A stretch of DNA of 64,000 nucleotides from SHVO01 sp050246995. GTDB taxonomy: Bacteria; Pseudomonadota; Alphaproteobacteria; Rhodospirillales; Rhodospirillaceae. Under the pieces are notes generated by a model. The model made no database searches. It had not been told where the DNA came from and was given only the letters and a program-made list of their open reading frames with translations. Made by a program: the position numbers and the translations under genes. Positions 35,103 to 43,364 of the stretch are shown here, piece by piece. The DNA lies in NCBI GenBank assembly GCA_050246995.1, contig JBFWVA010000006.1, forward strand, positions 1 to 64,000, in the 5' to 3' direction. Every line of letters starts with the position of its first letter. Position 1 is the stretch's first letter.

Positions 35103-35935
35103 GCGGCGACCGCGCGCACCAGGGGCGTAATCGCGTCAAGCAGCGCGTTCACGTCACCCGAGCGGCCGTCCGGCCACACGCCTTCGTACTCGGCGACTTC
35201 CAAGCCGAGCACATGAAGCTGGCTGAGGGCTTCGAACACCGCCTTCAGCGATGCGAAGTCGGGCCCACCCGGAACCTGATACTCCGTCGGCACGAGGCCC
35301 GCGGCCATCACGTCGCAATCGAGATGTACATAGACCGGACGCCCGCCGATCGCCTCGAGGAGGCGCTGCGCAAAGCCATTGCCGCTTTCGACCAGCGTGA
35401 TCTGCCCTGAACGAATCTTGTCGACCTCCGGCGGGTCGAGATCGCGGCACCCCGCGAGCACCACGCGCGAAAAATCCAGACCGGCTCCAAGACCGGTATC
35501 CCAATGGCCGCAAGCCCCCGTGATCACCATGCCGCCGAGGTAAGCGAACTCGTTGAAGTTCTGATCCGCCGGCGTGTTGATGTCGCCGTGGGCATCGAAC
35601 CACACAAGCACAGCTTCGGGATGATGCTTGGCGAGAATAGGCAGCGTCGCGATGCTGGCCGCGCATCTGCCGTTGACGAGTAAGCCCTTGCCGCCTTGCG
35701 CAAAGACCCCGTCGAGATGGGCGGCGAGCTGTGTGAGCTTCGGGGTCGCGGCGCGCAGCTGCGCCTCCCAGCCGCCGTCAGTCACCGCTTCGGGGGCCGC
35801 GACAGTATTGACCTCCAGATTGAAACGCCTGGCAATGAGACCACCGAGTTCCAAAGCGCCCTGCATGGCCCGCGGATTGCGGTCCGCGGCCCGGGCGGCA
35901 TAGATGGAGACGGCTGTTTTAACGTTACTCGGCAA
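35099..35935 (-). CDS. Arginase/ureohydrolase-family protein with a variant first motif
   Basis: This encodes 278 residues from a TTG at 35935, with GGAG seven bases upstream; a longer frame to 35995 would overlap the ABC gene fully. The second metal motif is intact (WFDAHGDIN, about 117), and a DxD in HLDCDVM matches the third. The first motif, usually GGDH, reads NGRC, so the metal His is replaced by Cys. This could change metal occupancy or substrate (arginase, agmatinase, formimidoylglutamase and non-catalytic relatives all exist). It starts inside the end of the ABC transporter gene and is probably in its operon. Confidence 0.85.
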   Translation of the reverse strand: MPSNVKTAVSIYAARAADRNPRAMQGALELGGLIARRFNLEVNTVAAPEAVTDGGWEAQLRAATPKLTQLAAHLDGVFAQGGKGLLVNGRCAASIATLPILAKHHPEAVLVWFDAHGDINTPADQNFNEFAYLGGMVITGACGHWDTGLGAGLDFSRVVLAGCRDLDPPEVDKIRSGQITLVESGNGFAQRLLEAIGGRPVYVHLDCDVMAAGLVPTEYQVPGGPDFASLKAVFEALSQLHVLGLEVAEYEGVWPDGRSGDVNALLDAITPLVRAVAA

Positions 35936-37772
35936 CGGCAGGCTCCGCTTCTTCTTCAGTTGATAGCTTCTGTTGCTTGGTCCAAGCGGCGGCATACGCG
36001 CCGTTCAGAGCCAAGAGTTGTTGGTGATCGCCGCGCTCGACAATCTCGCCATTCTCAAGGACCAAGATCTGATCCGCATCTACGATGGTTGAAAGACGAT
36101 GCGCGATGACAAGAGTCGTACGGCCCGCGCTGACTTCACGCAAGTTCGCTTGGATCTCCTTCTCGGTATGCGTATCGAGCGCCGACGTCGCCTCGTCAAA
36201 AATCAGAATCGGGGCGTTCTTGAGGATCACGCGGGCGATCGCCACGCGCTGCTTCTCCCCGCCGGAAAGCTTGAGGCCGCGTTCGCCGACAAGAGTCTGA
36301 TAGCCGTCCGGGAGCGATGCGATGAAATGATGGATATGTGCGAGTTCCGCGGCGCGTCCGATATCAGCATCCGAGGCGTTGGGTTTCGCGTAGGAAAGAT
36401 TGTAGCGGATGGTGTTATTGAACAGCACCGTATCCTGCGGCACGACGCCGAGCGCGCCGCGCACACTATCCTGGGTGACGTCGCGGATATCCTGGCCGTC
36501 GATACGAATGGCCCCGCCATCGATGTCATAGTAACGGAACAGGAGCCGCGCGACTGTGGACTTACCCGACCCTGTCGTCCCGACGATCGCGACCATCTTG
36601 CCGGGCGGCACGGTGAAAGAAACATCCTTCAAGATCGGACGGCGCGGGTCGTACGCGAAGGTCACATTCTCAAACCGGACTTCACCGCCGCCGATGTTCA
36701 ACGCCGGCGCATTCGCCTTATCCTTGATCTCAGGCGCCACCTCCATCAGATCGAACATTTTCTCTAAGTCGACGAGCGATTGCTTGATGTTGCGGTAGAC
36801 AAAGCCAAAGAAATTGAGAGGCGCGGCCAACTGCAACATGTAGAGATTGACGAGGGTGAAATCACCCACCGTCATCGTGCCCGCCGCGCGGCCCTCAGCG
36901 GCCATATACATCAGAGCGGCGAGTCCGACCGAGATAATGAAGGCCTGGCCGACGTTCATGAGCGCGAGCGAGGACTGGGTACGAACGGCGGCGCGTTCGT
37001 AGTCGCCCATGACACGGTCGTACTCTTCGACTTCCAGCTTTTCGTTGCCGAAAGCCTTGACCGTTTCATAGTTGAGGAGACTGTCGATCGCGCGCGTATT
37101 CGCCTTGGTATCGAGGGCATTGCTTTCGCGCCGGTACTTAAGGCGCCATTCGGTCGTCGCCCCCGTGAAGATCACGTAAACGATGACGCACGCCAGCGCG
37201 ACCACTCCGAACCAAACGTTGAACGCATTCCACAGGATGGCGAAGACGAGCACCACCTCGAGCAGCGTCGGGAACAGATTGAAGAGCGAGATGGAAAGCA
37301 GGCTTTCGATCGCATTGCGTCCGCGCTCGATGGTGCGCGACAGGCCGCCGGTCTTGCGGTCGAGATGGAAGCGCAAGGAAAGCTGATGCAAGTGTTCGAG
37401 CACCACAGCGGAGGAGCGCCTTACGGCGCGCACACCGACCTTGGCGAAGATGGCGTCGCGGAACTGGGCGAACGCGAGGCCGAGGAACCGCGCAACCCCG
37501 TAGGCGAGTATGAGCGAGAGCGGCACGGCGATCTCCGCCGCGACATCCGACGGCGCCAAAGCATCCACCGAGCGCTGCATATAAATCGGCGCGAGAACGG
37601 TGGCCACCTTCGCGAGCACGATAAAGATGAGCGCGATGACCACGCGCGTTCTTATGTCGCCCGCGCCATCGGCGCCGCGGGGCGGCCAAAGGAACGGCAG
37701 CAGGGAACGCAGCACCTGCCAATCGCTCCGCTTGCGGACAGGTTCCTCGGGCGGTGTCGTGAGATGACGCAA
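35925..37772 (-). CDS. Atm1/HMT1-type ABC exporter (fused permease-ATPase)
   Basis: This 615-residue half-transporter has a membrane domain of six spans (about 45-330), including the subfamily mark NYETVKAFGNE (about 232). Its ATPase domain has Walker A GTTGSGKS (about 394), signature LSGGEKQR (about 499) and Walker B ILIFDEATSALD. Atm1-type proteins export glutathione-linked sulfur or metal compounds and help cytosolic iron-sulfur and heavy-metal homeostasis. No ATG is near the N-terminus; the only open upstream start is a TTG at 37772, with no clear Shine-Dalgarno, so the exact start is uncertain. Confidence 0.92.
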   Translation of the reverse strand: MRHLTTPPEEPVRKRSDWQVLRSLLPFLWPPRGADGAGDIRTRVVIALIFIVLAKVATVLAPIYMQRSVDALAPSDVAAEIAVPLSLILAYGVARFLGLAFAQFRDAIFAKVGVRAVRRSSAVVLEHLHQLSLRFHLDRKTGGLSRTIERGRNAIESLLSISLFNLFPTLLEVVLVFAILWNAFNVWFGVVALACVIVYVIFTGATTEWRLKYRRESNALDTKANTRAIDSLLNYETVKAFGNEKLEVEEYDRVMGDYERAAVRTQSSLALMNVGQAFIISVGLAALMYMAAEGRAAGTMTVGDFTLVNLYMLQLAAPLNFFGFVYRNIKQSLVDLEKMFDLMEVAPEIKDKANAPALNIGGGEVRFENVTFAYDPRRPILKDVSFTVPPGKMVAIVGTTGSGKSTVARLLFRYYDIDGGAIRIDGQDIRDVTQDSVRGALGVVPQDTVLFNNTIRYNLSYAKPNASDADIGRAAELAHIHHFIASLPDGYQTLVGERGLKLSGGEKQRVAIARVILKNAPILIFDEATSALDTHTEKEIQANLREVSAGRTTLVIAHRLSTIVDADQILVLENGEIVERGDHQQLLALNGAYAAAWTKQQKLSTEEEAEPAVAE

Positions 37773-37872
37773 GGGAGTAGGTCCCGGGTGTTACAGGGCC
37801 CCTGATATAGGACGGTCCGCGGAGAATGAGTATAGGGGCGTGCGTTTTGTTTTGAGTCCCGCCCCGCGCGCA

Positions 37873-37901
37873 TAAAAAAAGCCCGGCTCGTCAGCCGGGC
37901 T
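37873..37901 (-). terminator. Rho-independent terminator
   Basis: On the minus strand a GCCCGGC / GCCGGGC stem with a 6-nt loop is followed by a run of seven T. It ends transcription of the EF-hand gene (stop at 37925). Confidence 0.85.
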
Positions 37902-37924
37902 CTCCAGCACCCCAAGGGCCTCGC

Positions 37925-38869
37925 TTACGCGGTAACGACCGTGACAACCGGCGCTTCGGCCGGCGCTTCGCCCTGCAGGGCGGCATAGGCAGCGGCGATT
38001 TCTTCCGCCTTTTCCGAATATTTCCCAAAGCCTTCAGACTGGGCGCCGGCACCCGCGTCGCCGCCTTCGGTCTGCGCGACGCGGTCGTAGTATTTCACTT
38101 CGCCGGTCCCATCTTCGCTCAGGGACTGTTCCTTCACCGGCGCGCGGTCGGCGTATTTCACAGGCGGATTGCTGCCGTTGTTCGCCTGGCCGGCAACAAC
38201 GACTTCCGCGCCTTGACCGTAATATTTCTTCGGGGCATCGGCGACGCCAGCCGGCGCACCCTGCTCAGCAACTTCAGAGAAGAACTTCTTCGCACCCGGA
38301 TCCTGGACAATGGAGGCCGAGAACTTCTTCGGGAGGCCCGCTTCGTCGTAAGTGGACAGCGCGGCAATAGCGGCCCCGGTTTCGCGCGCGAGCGCGGGAG
38401 CTTCACCTTCCGACAGTTCCGGACCGGCGGGAGCTGGCGGCGCGCCATGCGGCGCGGCGGCGAGGCCGGCGAACGTAAAGACTTTCTGGCGGACCAAGGC
38501 GGCTTTATCGGCTTCAAGCGTATCGACACGGCCATCGCCGTTGGCGTCAAAGCGCTGGAGCACGTCCTGGGTGCCGACAACTTCGGCGGCCGACAAGCCG
38601 ACGTCGAACTGCTTGATCTCGACACGCGGCCGCGACGGGCCGCTGCCGCTATTCGCGCCGGACGATGTGTTGCGTGCGGGCAGTTCGGAAGCGAAGGATT
38701 TGTCTTCGGCTTTATCGGAAGCGGCGAGCGCGCTCTGCAGAGCATTCGCCTCTGCTGTGGGCGCCGCAGGCTGGGTGACTGTCGAGGTAGAAACACCAAA
38801 ACCCTGTTGCCGCTGGGCTAACAGGTTGAGCTGCGGGGGTGCAGCGTAGGATGTGACCACTTCAGTCAT
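37925..38869 (-). CDS. Low-complexity protein with one EF-hand loop
   Basis: This encodes 314 residues with no signal peptide or membrane span. It is Ala/Pro/Gly-rich and mostly disordered-looking. A canonical 12-residue EF-hand loop lies at 108-119 (D-A-N-G-D-G-R-V-D-T-L-E), so calcium binding is likely. The C-terminal third has degenerate repeats around KYYGQG, KYADRA, KYYDRV and KYSEKA. I recognise no named family. It is monocistronic with its own terminator, and the 390-bp AT-rich region to metH holds its promoter. Confidence 0.8.
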   Translation of the reverse strand: MTEVVTSYAAPPQLNLLAQRQQGFGVSTSTVTQPAAPTAEANALQSALAASDKAEDKSFASELPARNTSSGANSGSGPSRPRVEIKQFDVGLSAAEVVGTQDVLQRFDANGDGRVDTLEADKAALVRQKVFTFAGLAAAPHGAPPAPAGPELSEGEAPALARETGAAIAALSTYDEAGLPKKFSASIVQDPGAKKFFSEVAEQGAPAGVADAPKKYYGQGAEVVVAGQANNGSNPPVKYADRAPVKEQSLSEDGTGEVKYYDRVAQTEGGDAGAGAQSEGFGKYSEKAEEIAAAYAALQGEAPAEAPVVTVVTA

Positions 38870-39090
38870 TCATCGCCCTTTCTGGCCGATGAAAAAAATT
38901 CGACGCACTTCTGCGTAGTTGGAATTGTTAATAGAAAACCACACGAAAAACAAGGGGAGTCTCTAAAAAGAGGCGTCCCGCAAAAGCATTATCTTGTTGT
39001 TTTTATTATATTTTCCAGAATCTATTTAGACTTAAGTCGAAACCAAATTGCCGCCGTCAAGACTTTTTTAGTTATCTCAGGGCAAATTTG

Positions 39091-39119
39091 GGGGCTTTTG
39101 AAAGCCCCGAGTCGGGGCT
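39091..39119 (+). promoter_or_regulatory. Two mutually exclusive hairpins in the metH leader
   Basis: GGGGCTTT (39091-39098) can pair with AAAGCCCC (39101-39108). AGCCCC (39103-39108) can instead pair with GGGGCT (39114-39119). The shared AGCCCC means only one hairpin can exist at a time, the logic of an attenuator or riboswitch expression platform. Confidence 0.55.
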
Positions 39120-39140
39120 ATTTCCAACCGCAGAAGGCGG

Positions 39141-39172
39141 ACGGCGCCCGGTTTGCTTTGCCGGGCCGTTTT
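39141..39172 (+). terminator. Terminator-like hairpin upstream of metH
   Basis: GCCCGG (39146-39151) and CCGGGC (39161-39166) form a stem with a 9-nt loop. The stem can extend by ACG/CGT across a 2-nt bulge, and TTTT follows. It points toward metH about 90 bp before its start, so it would stop leader transcripts or mark the end of a small RNA. Confidence 0.55.
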
Positions 39173-39189
39173 CATTAAGTAGTCACGAT

Positions 39190-39258
39190 ATTTCATGCGC
39201 CGGACACCGCAAGGCATGGGGCCCTGCAGGCCCGGAGAATGAAAGCCAAGGATTGTTC
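39190..39258 (+). ncRNA. Candidate folded leader element next to the metH ribosome binding site
   Basis: TTTCAT (39191-39196) can pair with ATGAAA (39239-39244). Inside lie GGGCC/GGCCC (39219-39223 / 39229-39233, loop CTGCA) and ATGC/GCAT (39195-39198 / 39214-39217), so a junction or pseudoknot is possible. The Shine-Dalgarno AAGGA (39248-39252) follows directly. The position suits a translational riboswitch for a methionine-cycle compound or cobalamin. I could not match it confidently to SAM-II, SAH or cobalamin classes. Confidence 0.4.
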
Positions 39259-39259
39259 T

Positions 39260-40327
39260 ATGGCCACCCGCGCTGACCGGTTGGAGGCGCTGAACGCAGC
39301 GCTGCGTTCCCGTATCTTGGTGCTCGACGGTGCGATGGGCACCATGATCCAGCGCCGCAAACTGGATGAAGCCGCCTACCGCGGCACCCGTTTCGCGACA
39401 TGGCCGCGCGAGATCAAAGGCAACAACGACGTCCTGTCACTCACGCAACCTGCCCTGATCCGGAACATCCACGCCGAATATTTGGACGCTGGATCGGACA
39501 TCCTTGAAACCAACACCTTCTCATCGACACGCATCGCCCAGGCCGACTACGGCATGGAGGACTTGGCGTACGAATTGAATGTCGAAGGCGCCAAGCTGGC
39601 GCGCGAGGCCGCCGACGCCGCGACAGCGAAAACGCCAGACAAACCGCGCTTTGTCGCTGGCGCGCTTGGCCCAACCAACAAAACCGCTTCGATTTCACCG
39701 GACGTAAACGATCCCGGGTTCCGCGCCATCACGTTCGACGAACTGAAGGCCGCATTCGGCGAACAGGCGCGCGGCCTCCTCGATGGCGGCGCCGACCTGC
39801 TGCTCGTCGAGACCATTATCGACACGCTGAACGCCAAAGCCGCGCTGTTCGCCATCGACGAGCTATTCGAAGAGCGCGGTGAGCGTGTGCCTGTCATGAT
39901 TTCGGGAACGATCACGGATCAGTCGGGGCGTCTCCTCTCGGGCCAGACAGCGGAAGCGTTCTGGAACTCCGTGCGCCACGCGCAGCCCCTCACCATCGGA
40001 TTCAACTGCGCGCTCGGCGCCGACCTTCTACGCCCCTATGTGGCCGAAGTCAGCCGCGTGGCCGACACCTATATCTGCGCGTATCCCAATGCCGGGCTCC
40101 CCAATGCTTTCGGGGAGTATGACGAGCATCCACACACCACGGCCGGGCATATCGGCTCCTGGGCCAAAGACGGCCTGGTGAACATCGTGGGCGGCTGCTG
40201 CGGCACGACCCCCGATCATATCCGGGCCGTTGCCGGCGCCGTGAAAAGCGTGAAACCGCGCGTGGTGCCACGCTGCGAGCCGGCGATGCGCTTGTCCGGC
40301 CTCGAGCCGTTCAAGATCGCATCATGA
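39260..40327 (+). CDS. metH: Methionine synthase, homocysteine-binding part (split MetH, first subunit)
   Basis: This encodes 355 residues from the ATG at 39260, chosen for its AAGGA seven bases upstream; an in-frame ATG at 39239 lies inside the leader hairpin. It corresponds to the N-terminal homocysteine S-methyltransferase domain: VLDGAMGTMIQ at the start, ETNTFSST, and the zinc ligands Cys in GFNCA and the GGCCGT pair near 310. It ends where the pterin domain of single-chain MetH would begin. The second part follows with a 4-bp ATGA overlap. It transfers methyl from cobalamin to homocysteine in trans. Confidence 0.95.
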   Translation: MATRADRLEALNAALRSRILVLDGAMGTMIQRRKLDEAAYRGTRFATWPREIKGNNDVLSLTQPALIRNIHAEYLDAGSDILETNTFSSTRIAQADYGMEDLAYELNVEGAKLAREAADAATAKTPDKPRFVAGALGPTNKTASISPDVNDPGFRAITFDELKAAFGEQARGLLDGGADLLLVETIIDTLNAKAALFAIDELFEERGERVPVMISGTITDQSGRLLSGQTAEAFWNSVRHAQPLTIGFNCALGADLLRPYVAEVSRVADTYICAYPNAGLPNAFGEYDEHPHTTAGHIGSWAKDGLVNIVGGCCGTTPDHIRAVAGAVKSVKPRVVPRCEPAMRLSGLEPFKIAS

Positions 40328-43038
40328 GCACCGCTACCGAGGGCGCCGTCCCTCAGCAAACGGCAACGTTCATCAACGTCGGCGAGCGCACGAACGTCAC
40401 GGGCTCGGCGAAGTTCAAGAAGCTCATTCTTGCGGGTGACTTCGAGGCGGCGCTGGACGTGGCGCGCCAGCAAGTCGAGAGCGGCGCGCAGATCATCGAC
40501 ATCAACATGGACGAAGCCATGTTGGATTCCGAAGCGGCGATGGTGAAGTTCCTGAACCTCATCGCGGCGGAGCCGGATATCAGCCGCGTACCGATCATGA
40601 TCGACAGCTCCAAATGGAGCGTAATCGAAGCCGGATTGAAGTGCGTTCAAGGCAAGCCAATCGTCAACTCCATCAGTCTCAAGGAAGGCGAAGAAGCCTT
40701 CATCGCGCAGGCGAAGAAAGTGCGGCGCTACGGCGCGGCCGTGGTCGTGATGGCCTTCGACGAAAAGGGCCAAGCGGACACGCAAGCGCGCAAGATCGAG
40801 ATTTGCAGGCGCTCCTATAAGGTGCTGACGGAAAAGGTGGGCTTCCCGCCCGAAGACATCATTTTCGATCCCAACATCTTCGCGGTCGCCACCGGGATCG
40901 AAGAGCACAACAATTACGCGGTCGACTTCATTGAGGCGACGCGGCGCATCAAGGAGACCCTGCCGCACTGCCATGTGTCCGGCGGCGTATCGAACGTGTC
41001 GTTCTCTTTCCGCGGCAATGAGCCGGTCCGCGAAGCCATTCATTCGGTGTTTCTGTATCACGCCATCAAGGCGGGCATGGATATGGGCATCGTCAACGCC
41101 GGCCAGCTGGCGGTATACGAAGACATTCCCGCGGAACTCAAGGAACGCTGCGAGGACGTGATCCTCAACCGCCGCCCCGACGCGACGGACCGCCTTTTGG
41201 AGATCGCGGACAAGTATAAAGCCGGCGGCGGCCCGAAAGCCGTCGCGGACTTGTCATGGCGCCAGAACGACGTGAACAAGCGCCTCACTCACGCCCTCGT
41301 CAACGGAATCACCGACTTCATCGACGAGGACACCGAGGAAGCACGCAAAGCCGCCGAGCAAAAAGGCGGGCGCCCGCTGGACGTGATCGAAGGCCCGCTC
41401 ATGGACGGTATGAACGTGGTCGGCGACCTGTTCGGCGCCGGCAAGATGTTCTTGCCGCAAGTGGTGAAGAGCGCCCGCGTGATGAAGAAGGCGGTCGCCT
41501 ATCTGATTCCCTTCATCGAAGAGGAAAAAGCAAAGAAAGCCGCGGCGGGCATCGTCGACGAGCGCCAGACGAACGGCAAGATACTCCTCGCGACCGTGAA
41601 GGGCGATGTGCACGACATCGGCAAGAACATCGTCGGCGTCGTCCTTCAGTGCAACAACTACGAGGTCGTAGACCTCGGCGTGATGGTGCCGGCGGCGAAG
41701 ATCCTACAAACCGCGCGTGAGGTGAAGGCGGACATCATCGGCCTTTCAGGCCTGATCACCCCGAGCCTCGACGAAATGGCCTATGTATCGCGCGAAATGG
41801 AGCGTGAAGGATTCCACGTCCCCTTGCTTATCGGCGGCGCGACCACGTCCAAGGTCCACACCGCGGTCAAAATCGCCCCCGGCTATAAGAACGCCGTGGT
41901 TTACGTGCAGGATGCGTCGCGCGCGGTCGGCGTCGCCAGCAACCTGATGTCCAATCAATTGCGCGACGGATTCGTCGCCGATGTGAAGGCCGACTACGAG
42001 AAGATGCGCGAGGCGCATGCGCGCCAACAGCAGAGCAAAAAGCGCCAGAGCATTGCCGCGGCACGCGCCAACCGCACGAAGATCGCCTGGGACACGTACA
42101 AACCTGAACGCCCGCGCACGCTGGGCCTCACGCGCTTCGACGACTACGATCTGGCTGAGCTGACGCGGACCATCGATTGGACGCCGTTCTTCCAGACTTG
42201 GGAATTGGCCGGGAAATACCCGAACATCCTTGAGGACGCGACTATCGGCAAGGCGGCGCGCGGCCTCTTCAACGACGCGCAAGCGATGCTGCAACGGCTC
42301 GTTGGCGAGAAGTGGCTGACGGCCCGCGCCGTGATCGGCTTCTGGCCGGCGAACGCGGTGGGCGACGATATCGAGATTTATACCGACGATACGCGCACGA
42401 CCGTGCTGACCACTTTCCACACGCTTCGCCAGCAGATGGTGCGCGAAGGCAGCTCGGAACGCGCCAACGCCGCGCTCGCGGATTTCATCGCGCCGAAGGA
42501 AACGGGCATTGCCGACTACATCGGCGCTTTCGCCGTCACCGCAGGCATCGGCACCGATGAAAAGGTCGCCGGCTTCGAACGCGATCAGGACGACTACAGC
42601 GCGATCCTGTTCAAGGCGCTCGCGGATCGTTTGGCCGAATCATTCGCCGAACGCATGCATCAGAGAGTCCGTAAGGAGTTCTGGGGCTACGATCCGGGCG
42701 AAAGCCTGACGAACGAAGAACTGATCGCCGAACAGTACCGCGGGATTCGCCCCGCGCCGGGATACCCCGCCTGCCCCGACCATACGGAGAAGGCGCTGTT
42801 GTGGACGCTTCTGGATGCCGAGAAGAACGCCGGCGTGCAACTGACGGAAAGCTTCGCCATGTGGCCGGCCGGCGCGGTGAGCGGCCTCTATCTCGCGCAC
42901 CCGCAGGCCGCTTACTTCGGCGTCGGCAAGATCGAGCGGGATCAGGTTGAAGACTATGCCAAGCGCAAAGGTATGGATCTGAATACGATGGAACGATGGC
43001 TGGCCCCGAACCTCAACTACGACCCGGGCCCTCGCTAG
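40324..43038 (+). CDS. metH: Methionine synthase, folate/cobalamin/activation part (split MetH, second subunit)
   Basis: This encodes 904 residues. The methyltetrahydrofolate (pterin-binding) domain occupies about 15-280 (FINVGERTNVTGS, SGGVSNVSFSFRG). The cobalamin domain (about 310-560) has the cobalt-ligand motif DVHDIGKN near 428. The C-terminal S-adenosylmethionine-dependent reactivation domain is marked by RGIRPAPGYPACPDH near 808. Together with the first subunit it makes a complete cobalamin-dependent enzyme. The split form is known in several alphaproteobacteria. Confidence 0.96.
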   Translation: MSTATEGAVPQQTATFINVGERTNVTGSAKFKKLILAGDFEAALDVARQQVESGAQIIDINMDEAMLDSEAAMVKFLNLIAAEPDISRVPIMIDSSKWSVIEAGLKCVQGKPIVNSISLKEGEEAFIAQAKKVRRYGAAVVVMAFDEKGQADTQARKIEICRRSYKVLTEKVGFPPEDIIFDPNIFAVATGIEEHNNYAVDFIEATRRIKETLPHCHVSGGVSNVSFSFRGNEPVREAIHSVFLYHAIKAGMDMGIVNAGQLAVYEDIPAELKERCEDVILNRRPDATDRLLEIADKYKAGGGPKAVADLSWRQNDVNKRLTHALVNGITDFIDEDTEEARKAAEQKGGRPLDVIEGPLMDGMNVVGDLFGAGKMFLPQVVKSARVMKKAVAYLIPFIEEEKAKKAAAGIVDERQTNGKILLATVKGDVHDIGKNIVGVVLQCNNYEVVDLGVMVPAAKILQTAREVKADIIGLSGLITPSLDEMAYVSREMEREGFHVPLLIGGATTSKVHTAVKIAPGYKNAVVYVQDASRAVGVASNLMSNQLRDGFVADVKADYEKMREAHARQQQSKKRQSIAAARANRTKIAWDTYKPERPRTLGLTRFDDYDLAELTRTIDWTPFFQTWELAGKYPNILEDATIGKAARGLFNDAQAMLQRLVGEKWLTARAVIGFWPANAVGDDIEIYTDDTRTTVLTTFHTLRQQMVREGSSERANAALADFIAPKETGIADYIGAFAVTAGIGTDEKVAGFERDQDDYSAILFKALADRLAESFAERMHQRVRKEFWGYDPGESLTNEELIAEQYRGIRPAPGYPACPDHTEKALLWTLLDAEKNAGVQLTESFAMWPAGAVSGLYLAHPQAAYFGVGKIERDQVEDYAKRKGMDLNTMERWLAPNLNYDPGPR

Positions 43039-43312
43039 AGGCGTCGTCCGCGCCCGGATGACGCTGGTCTTTTGGGATTGAAAGCTCCTGACCTCCGACG
43101 AAGCGGCAGCACAGGACCGTCTCGCCGAGCTTGGAATTGTCGATACCGACAATGGCGCGATTTTGCTCGCGTGACAGGGCAACTCCGACGACGGCCGCCT
43201 TGCGGCGGCTGTCGAACGTTCCAATGAACGCCTTGGTGTCTTCAAAAAATAACGCAATCACAACTGACGGCTCCCGAATCTTCCGCGGCCGCGAACGGCC
43301 GATGGCTCTCAT
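43013..43312 (-). CDS. Possible small hypothetical protein
   Basis: This encodes 99 residues from an ATG at 43312 (a TTG one codon earlier also exists). The central part reads like real protein (SVVIALFFEDTKAFIGTFD, AVVGVALSREQNRAIVGID), with strands and charged turns and codon use like neighbouring genes. It has no recognised family and no clear ribosome binding site. Its 3' end overlaps the end of metH by 26 bp on the opposite strand. If it is not a gene, 43039-43364 is a 326-bp gap without any other visible feature. Confidence 0.45.
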   Translation of the reverse strand: MRAIGRSRPRKIREPSVVIALFFEDTKAFIGTFDSRRKAAVVGVALSREQNRAIVGIDNSKLGETVLCCRFVGGQELSIPKDQRHPGADDASSEGPGRS

Positions 43313-43364
43313 CAATCGATGATGCCGCGGACCGCCGAGGTCCCTACGGGAGGACGGGAAAATG

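Larger units (their letters stand above)
38870..39259. other. Intergenic region and metH leader
   Basis: This 390-bp gap separates the EF-hand gene from metH. The first 200 bp are AT-rich and must hold divergent promoters; a CTCT-aaaa-AGAG mini-hairpin lies near 38970. The right half is densely structured (entries at 39091, 39141 and 39190). Confidence 0.6.

Noticed and set aside
39182..39259. Definite SAM-II riboswitch
   Set aside because: Position and some bases are suggestive, but the conserved P1 pairing and 3' AGCUAAA region do not fit; kept only as an unassigned leader element.
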